The notes under the pieces are model-generated. The model made no database searches. It saw only the letters and a program-made list of their open reading frames with translations, and was not told the origin of the DNA. From positions 62,001 to 126,000 of the forward strand of contig CANGMI010000009.1 of NCBI GenBank assembly GCA_947455195.1: a DNA stretch of 64,000 nt. Reading direction: 5' to 3'. The translations under genes and the position numbers were made by a program. Source of the DNA: Pseudomonadota bacterium. GTDB taxonomy: Bacteria > Pseudomonadota > Gammaproteobacteria > Burkholderiales > SG8-39. Below, one piece after another: positions 39,250-47,927 of this stretch (positions are counted from its first letter, which is position 1; each line of letters starts with the position of its first letter).

Positions 39250-40242
39250 ATGCCTGCCATCACCCGTTCCGCGGCAATGCTTGCCATCGCACTTGCCGGG
39301 CTGCAGTCGCTCTGCATTTCGCAGACCGTCCTCGCCCAGGACTATCCCACCCGACCGATCAGGCTCGTGATTCCGTTTGCCGCGGGGGGTACCACCGACT
39401 CGGTCGGTCGCGTGCTGGCCGCAGGACTGTCGACACGTCTCGGGCAGCAGGTGATCGTCGAGAACAAGCCCGGCGCAGGCTCGCAGATCGGGCTCGAATA
39501 CGTGATGCACGCACCGGCCGATGGCTACACGATCGCGCTGGGTGGCTCCGATGGTCTGGCAGTCATGCACGCCATCCGACGCAAGTCGCCCTACGACTCG
39601 TTGAAGGATTTCACACCGATCGCGCTCGTCGCCAATGCGGCGCTCTCCTACACGGTGAACGCGAAGGTGCCTGCCAACACACTGAAGGATTTCATCGCTT
39701 ACGCCAGGTCGAAGCCGGGCGCGGTTCGCTACGGTTCGGCCGGCGTCGGCACCACGCTTCATCTGGGCATCGAACAACTGCAGGCGATGGCCGGCATCGA
39801 CATGGTGCACGTGCCCTACAAGGGTGGCGCCCCGATGATGACCGATGTGGTGGCCGGTGAGGTCGAACTGGTTCTGACGTCGGCCGACTTTGCCAAGCGC
39901 TGGGCCGACACCGGGCAATTGCGCGTCCTCGCACAGGCCGACACGGTGCGGCATCCGCTGTTGCCCAATGTGCCAACCACGACCGAGGCCGGCATGCCTG
40001 AACTGCAGGCGGTGACATGGTTTGGTCTCTTCGGGCCGGCAGGCCTGCCGCGACCGATCGTCGAGCGCATCGCGGCTGAATTGCCAGCGCTGCTCGCCGA
40101 CCGCACCCTGATCGACCGGCTGATCACGGTCGGGGCCTACACACGATTCACGCCCGCTGCGGAGATTCCGCGCATCATCACCGAGGACACGGCACGCTGG
40201 ACCCGCATCGTGCGCGACGCCCGCATTCCGCTGCAGGACTGA
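39250..40242 (+). CDS. Bug/TctC-family substrate-binding protein
   Basis: A 330-residue periplasmic receptor with a signal peptide cleaved near VLA-Q. Family segments are PIRLVIPFAAGGTTDSVGRV, IVENKPGAGSQIGLEYVM, APADGYTIALGG, VPYKGGAPMMTDVVAGEVEL, LPNVPTTTEAGMPE and WFGLFGPAGLP. GGAGGAGACC directly precedes the ATG. It is followed 24 bp later by another Bug protein gene, a tandem pair with different ligand-contact loops (GTTDS versus GSSDL). No membrane subunits are encoded nearby. The 243 bases upstream hold no gene and no clear promoter. Confidence 0.94.
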   Translation: MPAITRSAAMLAIALAGLQSLCISQTVLAQDYPTRPIRLVIPFAAGGTTDSVGRVLAAGLSTRLGQQVIVENKPGAGSQIGLEYVMHAPADGYTIALGGSDGLAVMHAIRRKSPYDSLKDFTPIALVANAALSYTVNAKVPANTLKDFIAYARSKPGAVRYGSAGVGTTLHLGIEQLQAMAGIDMVHVPYKGGAPMMTDVVAGEVELVLTSADFAKRWADTGQLRVLAQADTVRHPLLPNVPTTTEAGMPELQAVTWFGLFGPAGLPRPIVERIAAELPALLADRTLIDRLITVGAYTRFTPAAEIPRIITEDTARWTRIVRDARIPLQD

Positions 40243-40266
40243 AGCGCGGGGGGGAGGCGGCGAAAC

Positions 40267-41259
40267 ATGACACGGCAAATACCGAAACGGCTGAACATCG
40301 CGAGCGGGTTCTGCCTGCTCATGGGTCTCGGTGCAGCGACACAGGCTGCCCTCGCGCAGACATTCCCGCAGCGCACGATACGCCTGGTCATCCCGTTTGC
40401 CGCCGGTGGCTCCTCGGATCTGGCTGCACGCCTCATCGCGCAGCGCATGGGCGATGTGCTCGGGCAGGGCGTGATCGCCGACAACCGGGCAGGGGGCGGC
40501 GGCACGCTCGGCTCCGATATCGTGGCACACGCCGCACCCGACGGTTACACCCTGGGCCTTGCCACCACCGGCACCCTCGGCATCAACCCGGCGCTCTATC
40601 ACGCGCTGCCCTACGACCCGACACGCGCCTTCGATCCTGTCGGGCAGATCTCGACGGGCGCACTCACCTTTGTCATTGGCACGGCAGTGCCGGCCCGTAC
40701 GATGGCCGAATTCGTCACCTGGGCCCGGGGCATGAACGGACGCCTGAACATGGCCTCGTCAGGCAGCGGCACACCGCCTCATCTGGTGGGCGTGCTGTTC
40801 AACCAGCTGGCCGGCTTGCAGGCCACGCACGTGCCCTTCAAGGGTGGCGCACCGTCGCTTGCCGCGACCATCGCGGGCGAAACCCATTACGACCTCGACG
40901 TCGTACCCACGTCGCTTCAGCAGATGAAGGCGGGGCGCATCCGCGTGCTGGCCGTGACCACGCCCACACGCAGCGCCGTCATGCCCGATGTGCCGACCAT
41001 GGCCGAAGCAGGGTTTGCAGGCGCGAGCGCAACCGTGTGGAACGGACTCATCGCGCCCGCCGGCACGCCACCCGCCATCATCGCGACGCTCAACCGTGCG
41101 CTGAACGGCGTACTCGCCACCGGCGAGATGCGTCAGCGCTTCGCCGACCTCGGGCTGGAGCCGGTGGCAACGACACCGGCCGCCTTTGGTGATCTGGTGC
41201 GCGAGGAGATGACGCGCTGGGCTGCGCTCGTGAAGCAATCGGGGGCGACAGTCGACTGA
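40267..41259 (+). CDS. Bug/TctC-family substrate-binding protein
   Basis: The second member of the tandem pair, 330 residues, with a signal peptide (LNIASGFCLLMGLGAATQAA, cleavage near LAQ-T). Visible segments are TIRLVIPFAAGGSSDLAARL, VIADNRAGGGGTLGSDIV, APDGYTLGLATTGTLGINPA, VPFKGGAPSLAATIAGE, MPDVPTMAEAGFAGA and WNGLIAPAGTPP. It is probably cotranscribed with the preceding Bug gene (24-bp gap with GGGGGGAGG upstream of the ATG) and converges on the HAD-protein gene. The ligand is unknown. Confidence 0.94.
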   Translation: MTRQIPKRLNIASGFCLLMGLGAATQAALAQTFPQRTIRLVIPFAAGGSSDLAARLIAQRMGDVLGQGVIADNRAGGGGTLGSDIVAHAAPDGYTLGLATTGTLGINPALYHALPYDPTRAFDPVGQISTGALTFVIGTAVPARTMAEFVTWARGMNGRLNMASSGSGTPPHLVGVLFNQLAGLQATHVPFKGGAPSLAATIAGETHYDLDVVPTSLQQMKAGRIRVLAVTTPTRSAVMPDVPTMAEAGFAGASATVWNGLIAPAGTPPAIIATLNRALNGVLATGEMRQRFADLGLEPVATTPAAFGDLVREEMTRWAALVKQSGATVD

Positions 41260-41395
41260 GCTTGCTGGTCAACAAGGTCCTTGGCCACACGCCCGCGACC
41301 GACACGGCGGGAGACGGGCGGGTACGGCACAGGATGGCTGCGGGCGCCCCGAGCAGGCTCGACAGCGGGTGGGCTCGTCCCTCACGGAAGATGCC

Positions 41396-43786
41396 TCAGG
41401 CCGGGCGGGCAGCAGCGATGGACGCTCGACGCACCAGCGGCCGAAAGCACAGACGCCGGTACGGCTCCGCCTTCAGGTTCGGTGCCACGCGGGGAAAGTG
41501 CATGAAGCCGTCGATCGCGACATCCAGAAGGTGCCCGCGGCCGATACAGCCCGACAGGATGTAATCGACGCCATCAACCAGTGGCCGGCCACGCACGGCC
41601 GAAAATGCGGGCAAGGCTTCGATGGCTTCGACTTCGATCATCTCGTAGACTCGCCCGAGGAGAAAGGCGAGGTCGAAGACGACATTGGTCGGAAAGACCA
41701 GACTGAAAAAACCCTCATGGGTCGCCGTGGCATCGAGATCTTGCAGGACGCTGTCGCTCCCATTGACCAGCAAGCCTGGAATGGACTGCATGCGCGCACC
41801 GGCGCCAAGCGGCCGTGCCTCGATCCCGAATCGCTTCAACGTGAAGAGTTCCCGGGCCAGTGCAGGATCGAGAGCACGCAGCTCGTGCGCATAATTGGCG
41901 CGCCGATCCTCGAGGGCGGCATTCATGTACAGGAACCCGGTGCGGCGCATGCCATCGCGCGCCTTGGTCTCATCCATGAGTGCCATGGAGAGGTCGGTGC
42001 CCAGGTTGAAGTCGAAACTGAACGGGCGCAGGCAATCGATCTCGCCTGACGACGGAAAGTAGATGGACCGTGCCAGATCGACGGCAGCCGAGATGCCGAG
42101 CCGCTCGTGACCGATGCCCGCCAGATATCGGTCCTCGCGACAATCGGTGATGAATTCAAGGCAGCCGGCCTGAATCTCCTGCGCAACGCGCGTCTGATGC
42201 TCCGAATGCCGGTTGCGGGCAAAGATCGGCGACCCATCGGCGGCATAGCCTTCGGTACTGGGCCCGCTCTGGGCGCAGAGCATCTCGAAACTCGCAATGG
42301 CGTCGCCAGTGAGCGCAGCAATCGTTCGGTCATCGACCCACGCCACATCGATCAGCCCCTTTCTGCTCGCATCATCGACCGCGCGTGTCGCCGAGATGAG
42401 ATAGCGACCGACAAGATCGACATCGAGGTCACGCTTGAGGAGAGGCTCGAGACAGGTCTGTGCCGTACCCGTGTAACCCAGATCGACCACCATCAGCCTG
42501 TCCCCGGCTCGCAGATCGAGGCGTGCCGTGAGGTGGCGGTAAAGGCCTTGCCGCAGTGACCGGGCCTTGGCGATGATGATCTGCATCGTGCCCGGGTCGC
42601 GCAGCAGACGAAGCAACTCGGCACCGGGTGTCGAAGACGCCTCGACGCGCTGCAAGATGGCCTGCGAAATCGCCTCCGGCAGCAGCAACTGTCGAAGCAC
42701 CATGCCGTAGGTCTTGTCGTTGAGATGGTCAACGAGAACACGCAGCACGTCGTCCTCGGTCTCGAGCGATGACGCAATCGCCGTGAATCGACTGACGTTG
42801 AGCAATGCGCCGACGGGGCCTGCATTCAGAACCTCGCAGGCCGCCGCGGGCAGAAAGCCATCTCGCATGAGGAAACCCACCTTCAGGCGCCGCCCCTCGC
42901 CCTCGAGTCGCTCCTTTTCGGCAAGAATGAATGCAGCAAAGGCCTGCATGACAGGCCCGATCGAGCGGTAGCCGACCTCGCGTTCCGGGCTTCGCGTGGG
43001 TGCGGCTGCGAGCCGAGGGTGAAAGAGGCTCGTGAGCGGTTTTTCACTGCGCAGCGCCGGAAAGAGTTGCAATGCAACAGCATCCCGGTCGCTCAGCATG
43101 GCATCCAGTCCGGGGCTGAAGCGCGTCAGATGAATGCTCCGGATGCCAAGCGCGTGGGGCGCGACCCGATCGGCATGGTAGTTGTCGCCGATGTGCAGGA
43201 TGTCACCGGGTGCCACCCCGAGACGCTTGATGACCACGGGCCACAATCCATTGCCTTTGGACACCCCGTGCTCGCTCGAGCAGAAGACCTCATCGATCAA
43301 TGGGGGAAGATCCGGATCGGCTGCTGCCAGCAGTTCACGCAACTGAGCGGAGGCGTAGTAGATGTCGCTCACCACGATGACCTTCAGGCCAAGATCTTTC
43401 GCGGCGCACATCAGGCGGGCGATCGGTCTGAAGATCACGCCATGAACCATCTCCTCGGCCATCTCCCGACGCACCGCCGGTGCGATCGCCTCGGGTTGGC
43501 TGGCGCCAAGCAACCGGGCATAGATATCTTCGATTGACACCTCGCTCGTTCCGTCGAGGAGCAGTTTCTTCTTGCGTGCCTGAGCCTCAGCCCGCGCGCG
43601 ATCCACGGCACTCCAGCGGGCACCCGACCTTGCAGCCGTCCGCGCGACTGGGTAGAAGACATCCTGGGGCGCGGCAACAAGTCGCCAGTACAGGGTATCG
43701 AAGCAATCGAGCGACAGCACTCGCAAGGGCAAACGCGCACGCAGCCATTGCGCAGTCAGTTCACCGGGGTAGATCTCGTCACTCAT
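41396..43786 (-). CDS. Large HAD-superfamily protein (COG5610-like)
   Basis: A 796-residue protein. The first 230 residues are a HAD phosphatase-like domain with motif I LSLDCFDTLYWRL, motif II VIVVSDIYYASA and motif IV ILHIGDNYHADR. The remaining 550 residues match a long C-terminal region found in COG5610-type proteins of capsule and LPS loci, with GFLMRDGFLPAAACEVL and MVVDLGYTGTAQTCLEPLL. GGAG lies about 9 bases before ATG 43786; a longer start at 43807 is possible. A role in surface-glycan metabolism is inferred from relatives; the reaction is unknown. It converges with the Bug pair. Confidence 0.75.
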   Translation of the reverse strand: MSDEIYPGELTAQWLRARLPLRVLSLDCFDTLYWRLVAAPQDVFYPVARTAARSGARWSAVDRARAEAQARKKKLLLDGTSEVSIEDIYARLLGASQPEAIAPAVRREMAEEMVHGVIFRPIARLMCAAKDLGLKVIVVSDIYYASAQLRELLAAADPDLPPLIDEVFCSSEHGVSKGNGLWPVVIKRLGVAPGDILHIGDNYHADRVAPHALGIRSIHLTRFSPGLDAMLSDRDAVALQLFPALRSEKPLTSLFHPRLAAAPTRSPEREVGYRSIGPVMQAFAAFILAEKERLEGEGRRLKVGFLMRDGFLPAAACEVLNAGPVGALLNVSRFTAIASSLETEDDVLRVLVDHLNDKTYGMVLRQLLLPEAISQAILQRVEASSTPGAELLRLLRDPGTMQIIIAKARSLRQGLYRHLTARLDLRAGDRLMVVDLGYTGTAQTCLEPLLKRDLDVDLVGRYLISATRAVDDASRKGLIDVAWVDDRTIAALTGDAIASFEMLCAQSGPSTEGYAADGSPIFARNRHSEHQTRVAQEIQAGCLEFITDCREDRYLAGIGHERLGISAAVDLARSIYFPSSGEIDCLRPFSFDFNLGTDLSMALMDETKARDGMRRTGFLYMNAALEDRRANYAHELRALDPALARELFTLKRFGIEARPLGAGARMQSIPGLLVNGSDSVLQDLDATATHEGFFSLVFPTNVVFDLAFLLGRVYEMIEVEAIEALPAFSAVRGRPLVDGVDYILSGCIGRGHLLDVAIDGFMHFPRVAPNLKAEPYRRLCFRPLVRRASIAAARPA

Positions 43787-43834
43787 GTCGAGACGCTCCG
43801 GAGCCAAAGGTGCCGGGCCACCACGCAGCGTACC

Positions 43835-44098
43835 TCACAGATGGATGCCCAGCGCCGGCAACTGCTGCTGGCGGCTCACGAGAGCCAGCCCACGGTACAG
43901 GGCGATCCGCTTGATGAGGGTGGCCACCCTGGGCACCCCGAACGCCGATTTTCGATGCGGCGAATCGAGCGGGAATTCGCCGGAGTGGGCGTTGCAGCCG
44001 ATGCTGTTCTGCATATCGATCAGCGCCTTCATCAGATCGGCATCGCGCAGACTGGTCTTGTCCAGAACCTGCCGGACCGAATCGGCCGCATTCATCAT
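43835..44098 (-). CDS. Small hypothetical protein
   Basis: An 87-residue ORF immediately upstream of the HAD-protein gene on the same strand (49-bp gap). The product begins MMNAADSVRQVLDKTSLRDA and contains DLMKALIDMQNSIGCNAHSG and KRIALYRGLALVSRQQQ; composition is balanced, unlike typical shadow ORFs here. AGGGTGA precedes the ATG. There is no recognised domain, signal peptide or membrane helix. It may be a real leader gene of the HAD protein or a spurious ORF. Confidence 0.45.
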   Translation of the reverse strand: MMNAADSVRQVLDKTSLRDADLMKALIDMQNSIGCNAHSGEFPLDSPHRKSAFGVPRVATLIKRIALYRGLALVSRQQQLPALGIHL

Positions 44099-44402
44099 GC
44101 TCACCCTGAGTATTGGCTGGGAACACGCTGCCCCAGCGCCCGATCACATCGATGCGCGCCCGGATGGTCAGGATAACGCCCAGACCGTCGGCTGATCAGC
44201 GCCAATCCATTGCGTTCGGTTAACGGCACTCACGCCTCCAGAAGCCGTCAGGAGAGAACGAATCCGCTGGCCGAGCGCTTTCCCCGCCCGTGATCTGTCA
44301 CGCCACCGTCACCCAACCGTCATCCTCAGTTCACCTGAATGTCATATCCATGTCACAGACCAGGATCAGCATCGCGACCTCTCCAACCTTCCCATCCTGT
44401 TC
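44099..44402. other. Gene-free ptx control region
   Basis: 304 bases between the small minus-strand ORF and ptxA. The proximal part carries the 66-base Pho-box array (44295-44360). The distal part (44105-44290) shows no ORF or clear motif but must hold any promoter for the minus-strand small ORF and HAD gene. Confidence 0.6.
44295..44360 (+). promoter_or_regulatory. Array of six 11-bp Pho-box half-sites upstream of ptxA
   Basis: Six contiguous 11-base direct repeats begin CTGTCAC, CCGTCAC, CCGTCAT, AGTTCAC, ATGTCAT and ATGTCAC. Each fits the PhoB half-site CTGTCAT followed by four bases. All are in the ptxA orientation, and the array ends 42 bases before the ptxA ATG. The usual Pho box is two such repeats, so this is a triple box. 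PhoB activation under phosphate starvation is the expected consequence. Confidence 0.85.
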
Positions 44403-45224
44403 ATGGCTGAAGCAGGCATCTTGCCACCGCTGGTCGCTCGAGCCGATCGCGCAGAAGTGGTCTACCCCAACGGCACCCGGGGTCTGCATGCCTGCTCGCT
44501 CGAGTTCAGGGCAGGCGAATTCGTGGTGCTTCTGGGGGCCTCGGGGGCCGGCAAATCCACCCTGCTTCGCCTCCTCAACGGGCTTGCAACGCCTACCGGC
44601 GGCGCCGTTCTCGATGCACACGCGCGATCGCTCACCGGGCGTGGCGTCCTGCGACGCCATCGCCGCCGCACCGGTATGGTGTTTCAGCAGCACCACCTCA
44701 TCGATCGACTGAGCGTTCTTCAGAACGTACTCATTGGACGACTGGGCTCGCGCTCTCTCGCGGCCTCGCTGCTGCCGTGGACGCGCGCCGACAAGTGCCT
44801 CGCCTTGTCCGCCCTCGCCCGAGTCGATCTTGTCGAGCGCGCCTTGCAGCGCGCCGATGCACTCTCGGGCGGCCAGCAGCAGCGTGTCGGCATCGCGCGC
44901 GCGCTGATCCAGGCACCCACCTTGCTGCTGGCCGATGAACCGGTGGCAAGCCTTGACCCGGCAACCGCCGAGCGGTTGATGAACCTTCTGGGCACCATCT
45001 GCCGATCTGACGGCATGGCGCTGATCGTCAGCCTGCATCAGGTCGAACTCGCGCTGCGTCACGCCGACCGAATCGTGGGTCTCAAGGACGGGCGTGTCGT
45101 GTTTGATGGCCGCCCTCAGGACATGACCAGCCAGACCCGCATGGACCTCTATGGCACCTCGTCAGACCAGACCGACGAGGGCGCACCGATCGCCGCACAC
45201 TCCGCCACAAGGATCACAGCATGA
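44403..45224 (+). CDS. ptxA: Phosphite/phosphonate ABC transporter ATP-binding protein
   Basis: The ATPase of a PhnCDE-type importer; with ptxD in the same operon it is best named PtxA. It is 273 residues, with Walker A GASGAGKST at about 45-53, Q-loop MVFQQHHLIDRLSVLQNVL, signature LSGGQQQRVGIARAL, Walker B LLLADEPVASLDP and H-loop IVSLHQVELAL, close to PhnC. The C terminus has an extra 20 residues beyond the ABC fold. The ATG at 44403 lacks a clear ribosome site. The stop overlaps ptxB (ATGA). Expression is probably driven from the Pho-box array just upstream. Confidence 0.93.
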   Translation: MAEAGILPPLVARADRAEVVYPNGTRGLHACSLEFRAGEFVVLLGASGAGKSTLLRLLNGLATPTGGAVLDAHARSLTGRGVLRRHRRRTGMVFQQHHLIDRLSVLQNVLIGRLGSRSLAASLLPWTRADKCLALSALARVDLVERALQRADALSGGQQQRVGIARALIQAPTLLLADEPVASLDPATAERLMNLLGTICRSDGMALIVSLHQVELALRHADRIVGLKDGRVVFDGRPQDMTSQTRMDLYGTSSDQTDEGAPIAAHSATRITA

Positions 45225-46108
45225 ACCGAAGAGACGTCCTCCAGACGTTCGCACTCGCCCTCACCGGGTCGCTCGCTACCGTCATGAGCAGCGCGCAGGC
45301 GCAGGCGCAGACACGAGACCCGGCACGACTGCGGCTTGCCTTGCTACCTGACGAGAACGCGACAAGCCTCCTGCAGATGGCACAACCGCTCAAGACCTAT
45401 CTCGAGCAGCGACTGAAGAAGGACATCGAACTCATCATCACCACCGACTATTCGTCGATGATCGAAGCGGTCCGATTCAAACGCATCGACGTCGCCTACT
45501 TCGGCGGTTTCTCCTACGTGCTGGCCAAGTCAAAGGCCCCCGACATCGAAGCCTTCGCGGTCGGCGTCGAGAAGGGCGCTCCGACCTACAACGCGATTCT
45601 CATCGCCAACGCCGAGGGTCCGGTGAAGTCGCTGTCGGATATTCGTGGCAAGGCATTCGGCTTTGGCGATCAGGCATCCACATCCAGCCACCTGGCCCCG
45701 CGAGCGCACCTGTCACGCAAGGCAGGTCTCGAAGGCGACCGCGACTACAAGGTCGTGCACCTTGGAACGCATGACGCCGTCGCACGCGCAGTCCAGGCCG
45801 GGCAGGTACCCGCCGGCGCCCTGTCCGAGGCGATCTATCGCAGCCTGGTGACGCGCAAGATGATCGACCCCGCGAAGATCGTTCAACTCGACCTGAGCGA
45901 CCCGATCCCCAACTACCCGGTGGTAATGCAGAACGATCTCGCGCCGGCCCTGCGGCAGGGCATCCGCACGGCTTTCCTCGAACTCACCGACAAGGACGTG
46001 CTGAAGTCATTCCGCGTCGAAGGCTTCATGCCGACGAGCGACAAGGCCTACGATGTGCTGCGCGACATGGCGACAGTGCTGCGCCTGGACATCGCAAAGC
46101 TGAAATGA
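45221..46108 (+). CDS. ptxB: Phosphite/phosphonate-binding periplasmic protein
   Basis: The solute receptor of the importer, 295 residues. The N terminus MNRRDVLQTFALALTGSLAT is a signal peptide with a twin-arginine-like pair. The mature part has LRLALLPDENATSLLQMAQP, LIITTDYSSMIEAVRFKRID and AYFGGFSYVLA, a ligand-binding segment of PhnD/PtxB proteins, then KAFGFGDQASTSSHLAPRA, another anion-binding loop. It overlaps ptxA and ptxC by 4 bp each. The phosphite preference is inferred from ptxD rather than from the binding site itself. Confidence 0.92.
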   Translation: MNRRDVLQTFALALTGSLATVMSSAQAQAQTRDPARLRLALLPDENATSLLQMAQPLKTYLEQRLKKDIELIITTDYSSMIEAVRFKRIDVAYFGGFSYVLAKSKAPDIEAFAVGVEKGAPTYNAILIANAEGPVKSLSDIRGKAFGFGDQASTSSHLAPRAHLSRKAGLEGDRDYKVVHLGTHDAVARAVQAGQVPAGALSEAIYRSLVTRKMIDPAKIVQLDLSDPIPNYPVVMQNDLAPALRQGIRTAFLELTDKDVLKSFRVEGFMPTSDKAYDVLRDMATVLRLDIAKLK

Positions 46109-46926
46109 ACTTCGCCACACCCCCCTGGGCTCAACCGGCGTTCGAGGCCCTCCTCGACCAGGATGCCAGAACCACGAGCAGGCGTGCGCTGCTGTCCGGC
46201 CTCGTGCTGGCTGTCTGCATCGGTGCGTTGTGGTTCACCGGTGCGTTCGATCTGCCCCGACTGGCCGATGGCGTACCGGCCATCGGCCAGTTGCTTTCGG
46301 AAATGGTGCCGCCCGACTTCACCCGCTGGCAATCCTGGTGGAGGCCACTGGCCGACACGCTGGCGATGTCGATTGCCGGCACCGCACTCGCCGTAGCGAT
46401 ATCGCTGCCCCTTGCGTTGCTGGCGGCACCCAACACCGCACCAGGCCCCGTGACACGCCATGCCGTTCGGTTGCTGATGTCAGGTCTGCGCTCGGTGCCC
46501 GAGATCATTCTCGGCATCCTGTTCGTCGCGGCGGTCGGCTTCGGCGCCTTGCCAGGCGTCCTTGCGCTGGCTCTTCACTCGGTCGGCATGGTCGGCAAGT
46601 TCTACGCCGAAGCCATCGAACATGTCGACGCCAGACCGATCGAAGCAGCCGCTGCGGCCGGTGCCGGACGATTGCAGATCATCGTGCACGCCGTCCTGCC
46701 TCAGGTGCTGCCGCAACTGGCCGACATCACGATCTACCGGTGGGAGTACCACTTCAGGGCATCGGCGGTACTCGGTATCGTGGGTGCGGGTGGTATCGGT
46801 TTCGAACTGATGGCGGCCTTGCGCCTCATCGCCTACGACCAGGTCGCTGCCATCCTGCTCACGATTCTGGCCTGCGTCGTGGTAGTCGACTCGATCGGGG
46901 CCGCGCTTCGAAGGAAACTCAAATGA
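46105..46926 (+). CDS. ptxC: Phosphite/phosphonate ABC transporter permease
   Basis: An inner-membrane permease of the PhnE type, 273 residues with about six helices. The EAA loop that contacts the ATPase is EAAAAAGAGRLQIIVHAVLP near 190-205. Other family segments are WWRPLADTLAMSIAGTALA, GLRSVPEIILGILFVAAVG and a late YRWEYHFRASAVLGIVGAGG. It overlaps both ptxB and ptxD by 4 bp (ATGA), giving tight translational coupling across the operon. Confidence 0.94.
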   Translation: MNFATPPWAQPAFEALLDQDARTTSRRALLSGLVLAVCIGALWFTGAFDLPRLADGVPAIGQLLSEMVPPDFTRWQSWWRPLADTLAMSIAGTALAVAISLPLALLAAPNTAPGPVTRHAVRLLMSGLRSVPEIILGILFVAAVGFGALPGVLALALHSVGMVGKFYAEAIEHVDARPIEAAAAAGAGRLQIIVHAVLPQVLPQLADITIYRWEYHFRASAVLGIVGAGGIGFELMAALRLIAYDQVAAILLTILACVVVVDSIGAALRRKLK

Positions 46927-47927
46927 CTCGGCCGATCATCGTCGCCAGCAACCGTCTGCATCCCGAGGTCGCCGGTCGGCTGGCGGCCATCGGCCCGTTG
47001 CACGCCCCGGAAGGCGACCAACCCCTGTCAGCCGAGCAACAGGCTCGGCTCCTGCCCCAGGCGAGCGCCTTCATGGGCTTCATGACCGACTGCGTGGATG
47101 CTCGATGGCTGGCGGGCGCACCCTCGATGAAGATCGTGGCTGCGGCACTGAAGGGCTTCGACAGCTACGACGTCGACGCCTGCGAACGCGCTGGCGTATG
47201 GCTCTCGATCGTGCCCGACCTGCTCACCGAACCCACGGCCGAACTGGCGTTGGGCCTCGCGATCGCGCTGGGCCGGCACATTCGCGCCGGTGATGCGCAT
47301 GTCCGATCGGGCAACTTCGTCGGCTGGCGACCCGTGCTCTATGGTAGCGGCCTTGCCGGCGCGACGGTCGGCGTCGTGGGGCTCGGGGCCGTCGGTCGGG
47401 CGATCATCGATCGATTGCAGGGCTTTGGCACTCGACAGATCCTCGGGGTCGACCCGGCCAGTTCGGATGACCGTGCGAAGTCGGTCGAGCTTCACACGGC
47501 GCTCGAAGAGAGCGACTTCCTCTTTCTTGCCGCCCCCCTGACGGCAACGTCACGACATCTCGTCGACGAGAGTGCGTTGCGCCGCGCACGTCCCGGGCAA
47601 CTCATGATCAATATCGGCCGGGGCTCGGTGGTCGACGAGGAAGCCATCGCCACGGCGCTTGATCGGCAGCGATTGGCCGGCTATGCGGCGGATGTCTTCG
47701 AATTCGAGGACTGGGCGCTGCCAGACCGCCCCCGCTCGGTGTCAGCCCGACTGCGTACGCACCCGCGTACGGTGTTCACCCCACACCTGGGGTCGGGCGT
47801 TGCGAGCGTTCGACTCGCCATCGAACACCGGGCAGCCGACAACATCATCGCCGCGCTCAACGGCGAAACACCGCCGGATGCCATCAATCAGGGCCGCTTC
47901 AGACCGAGATCTTCAGCACTGACCTGA
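46923..47927 (+). CDS. ptxD: Phosphonate (phosphite) dehydrogenase
   Basis: Oxidises phosphite to phosphate with NAD. The 334-residue product aligns by memory with Pseudomonas stutzeri PtxD along its whole length: ALKGFDSYDVDAC (Lys 77), VPDLLTEPTAELALGLA, GNFVGWRPVLYGSG (aromatic pocket), VVGLGAVGRA (nucleotide loop), NIGRGSVVDE (Arg 233), ADVFEFEDWALPDRP (Glu 262, Trp 264) and FTPHLGS (His 288). Asp 177 after the second strand favours NAD over NADP. It shares ATGA with ptxC. The 3' end overlaps the convergent FAD monooxygenase gene by 29 bp. No ptxE (LysR) gene is adjacent. Confidence 0.93.
   Translation: MTRPIIVASNRLHPEVAGRLAAIGPLHAPEGDQPLSAEQQARLLPQASAFMGFMTDCVDARWLAGAPSMKIVAAALKGFDSYDVDACERAGVWLSIVPDLLTEPTAELALGLAIALGRHIRAGDAHVRSGNFVGWRPVLYGSGLAGATVGVVGLGAVGRAIIDRLQGFGTRQILGVDPASSDDRAKSVELHTALEESDFLFLAAPLTATSRHLVDESALRRARPGQLMINIGRGSVVDEEAIATALDRQRLAGYAADVFEFEDWALPDRPRSVSARLRTHPRTVFTPHLGSGVASVRLAIEHRAADNIIAALNGETPPDAINQGRFRPRSSALT

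Noticed and set aside
38695..40602. 635-codon minus-strand frame opposite the MFS and Bug genes
   Set aside because: It is a shadow of well-supported plus-strand genes with signal peptides and ribosome sites.
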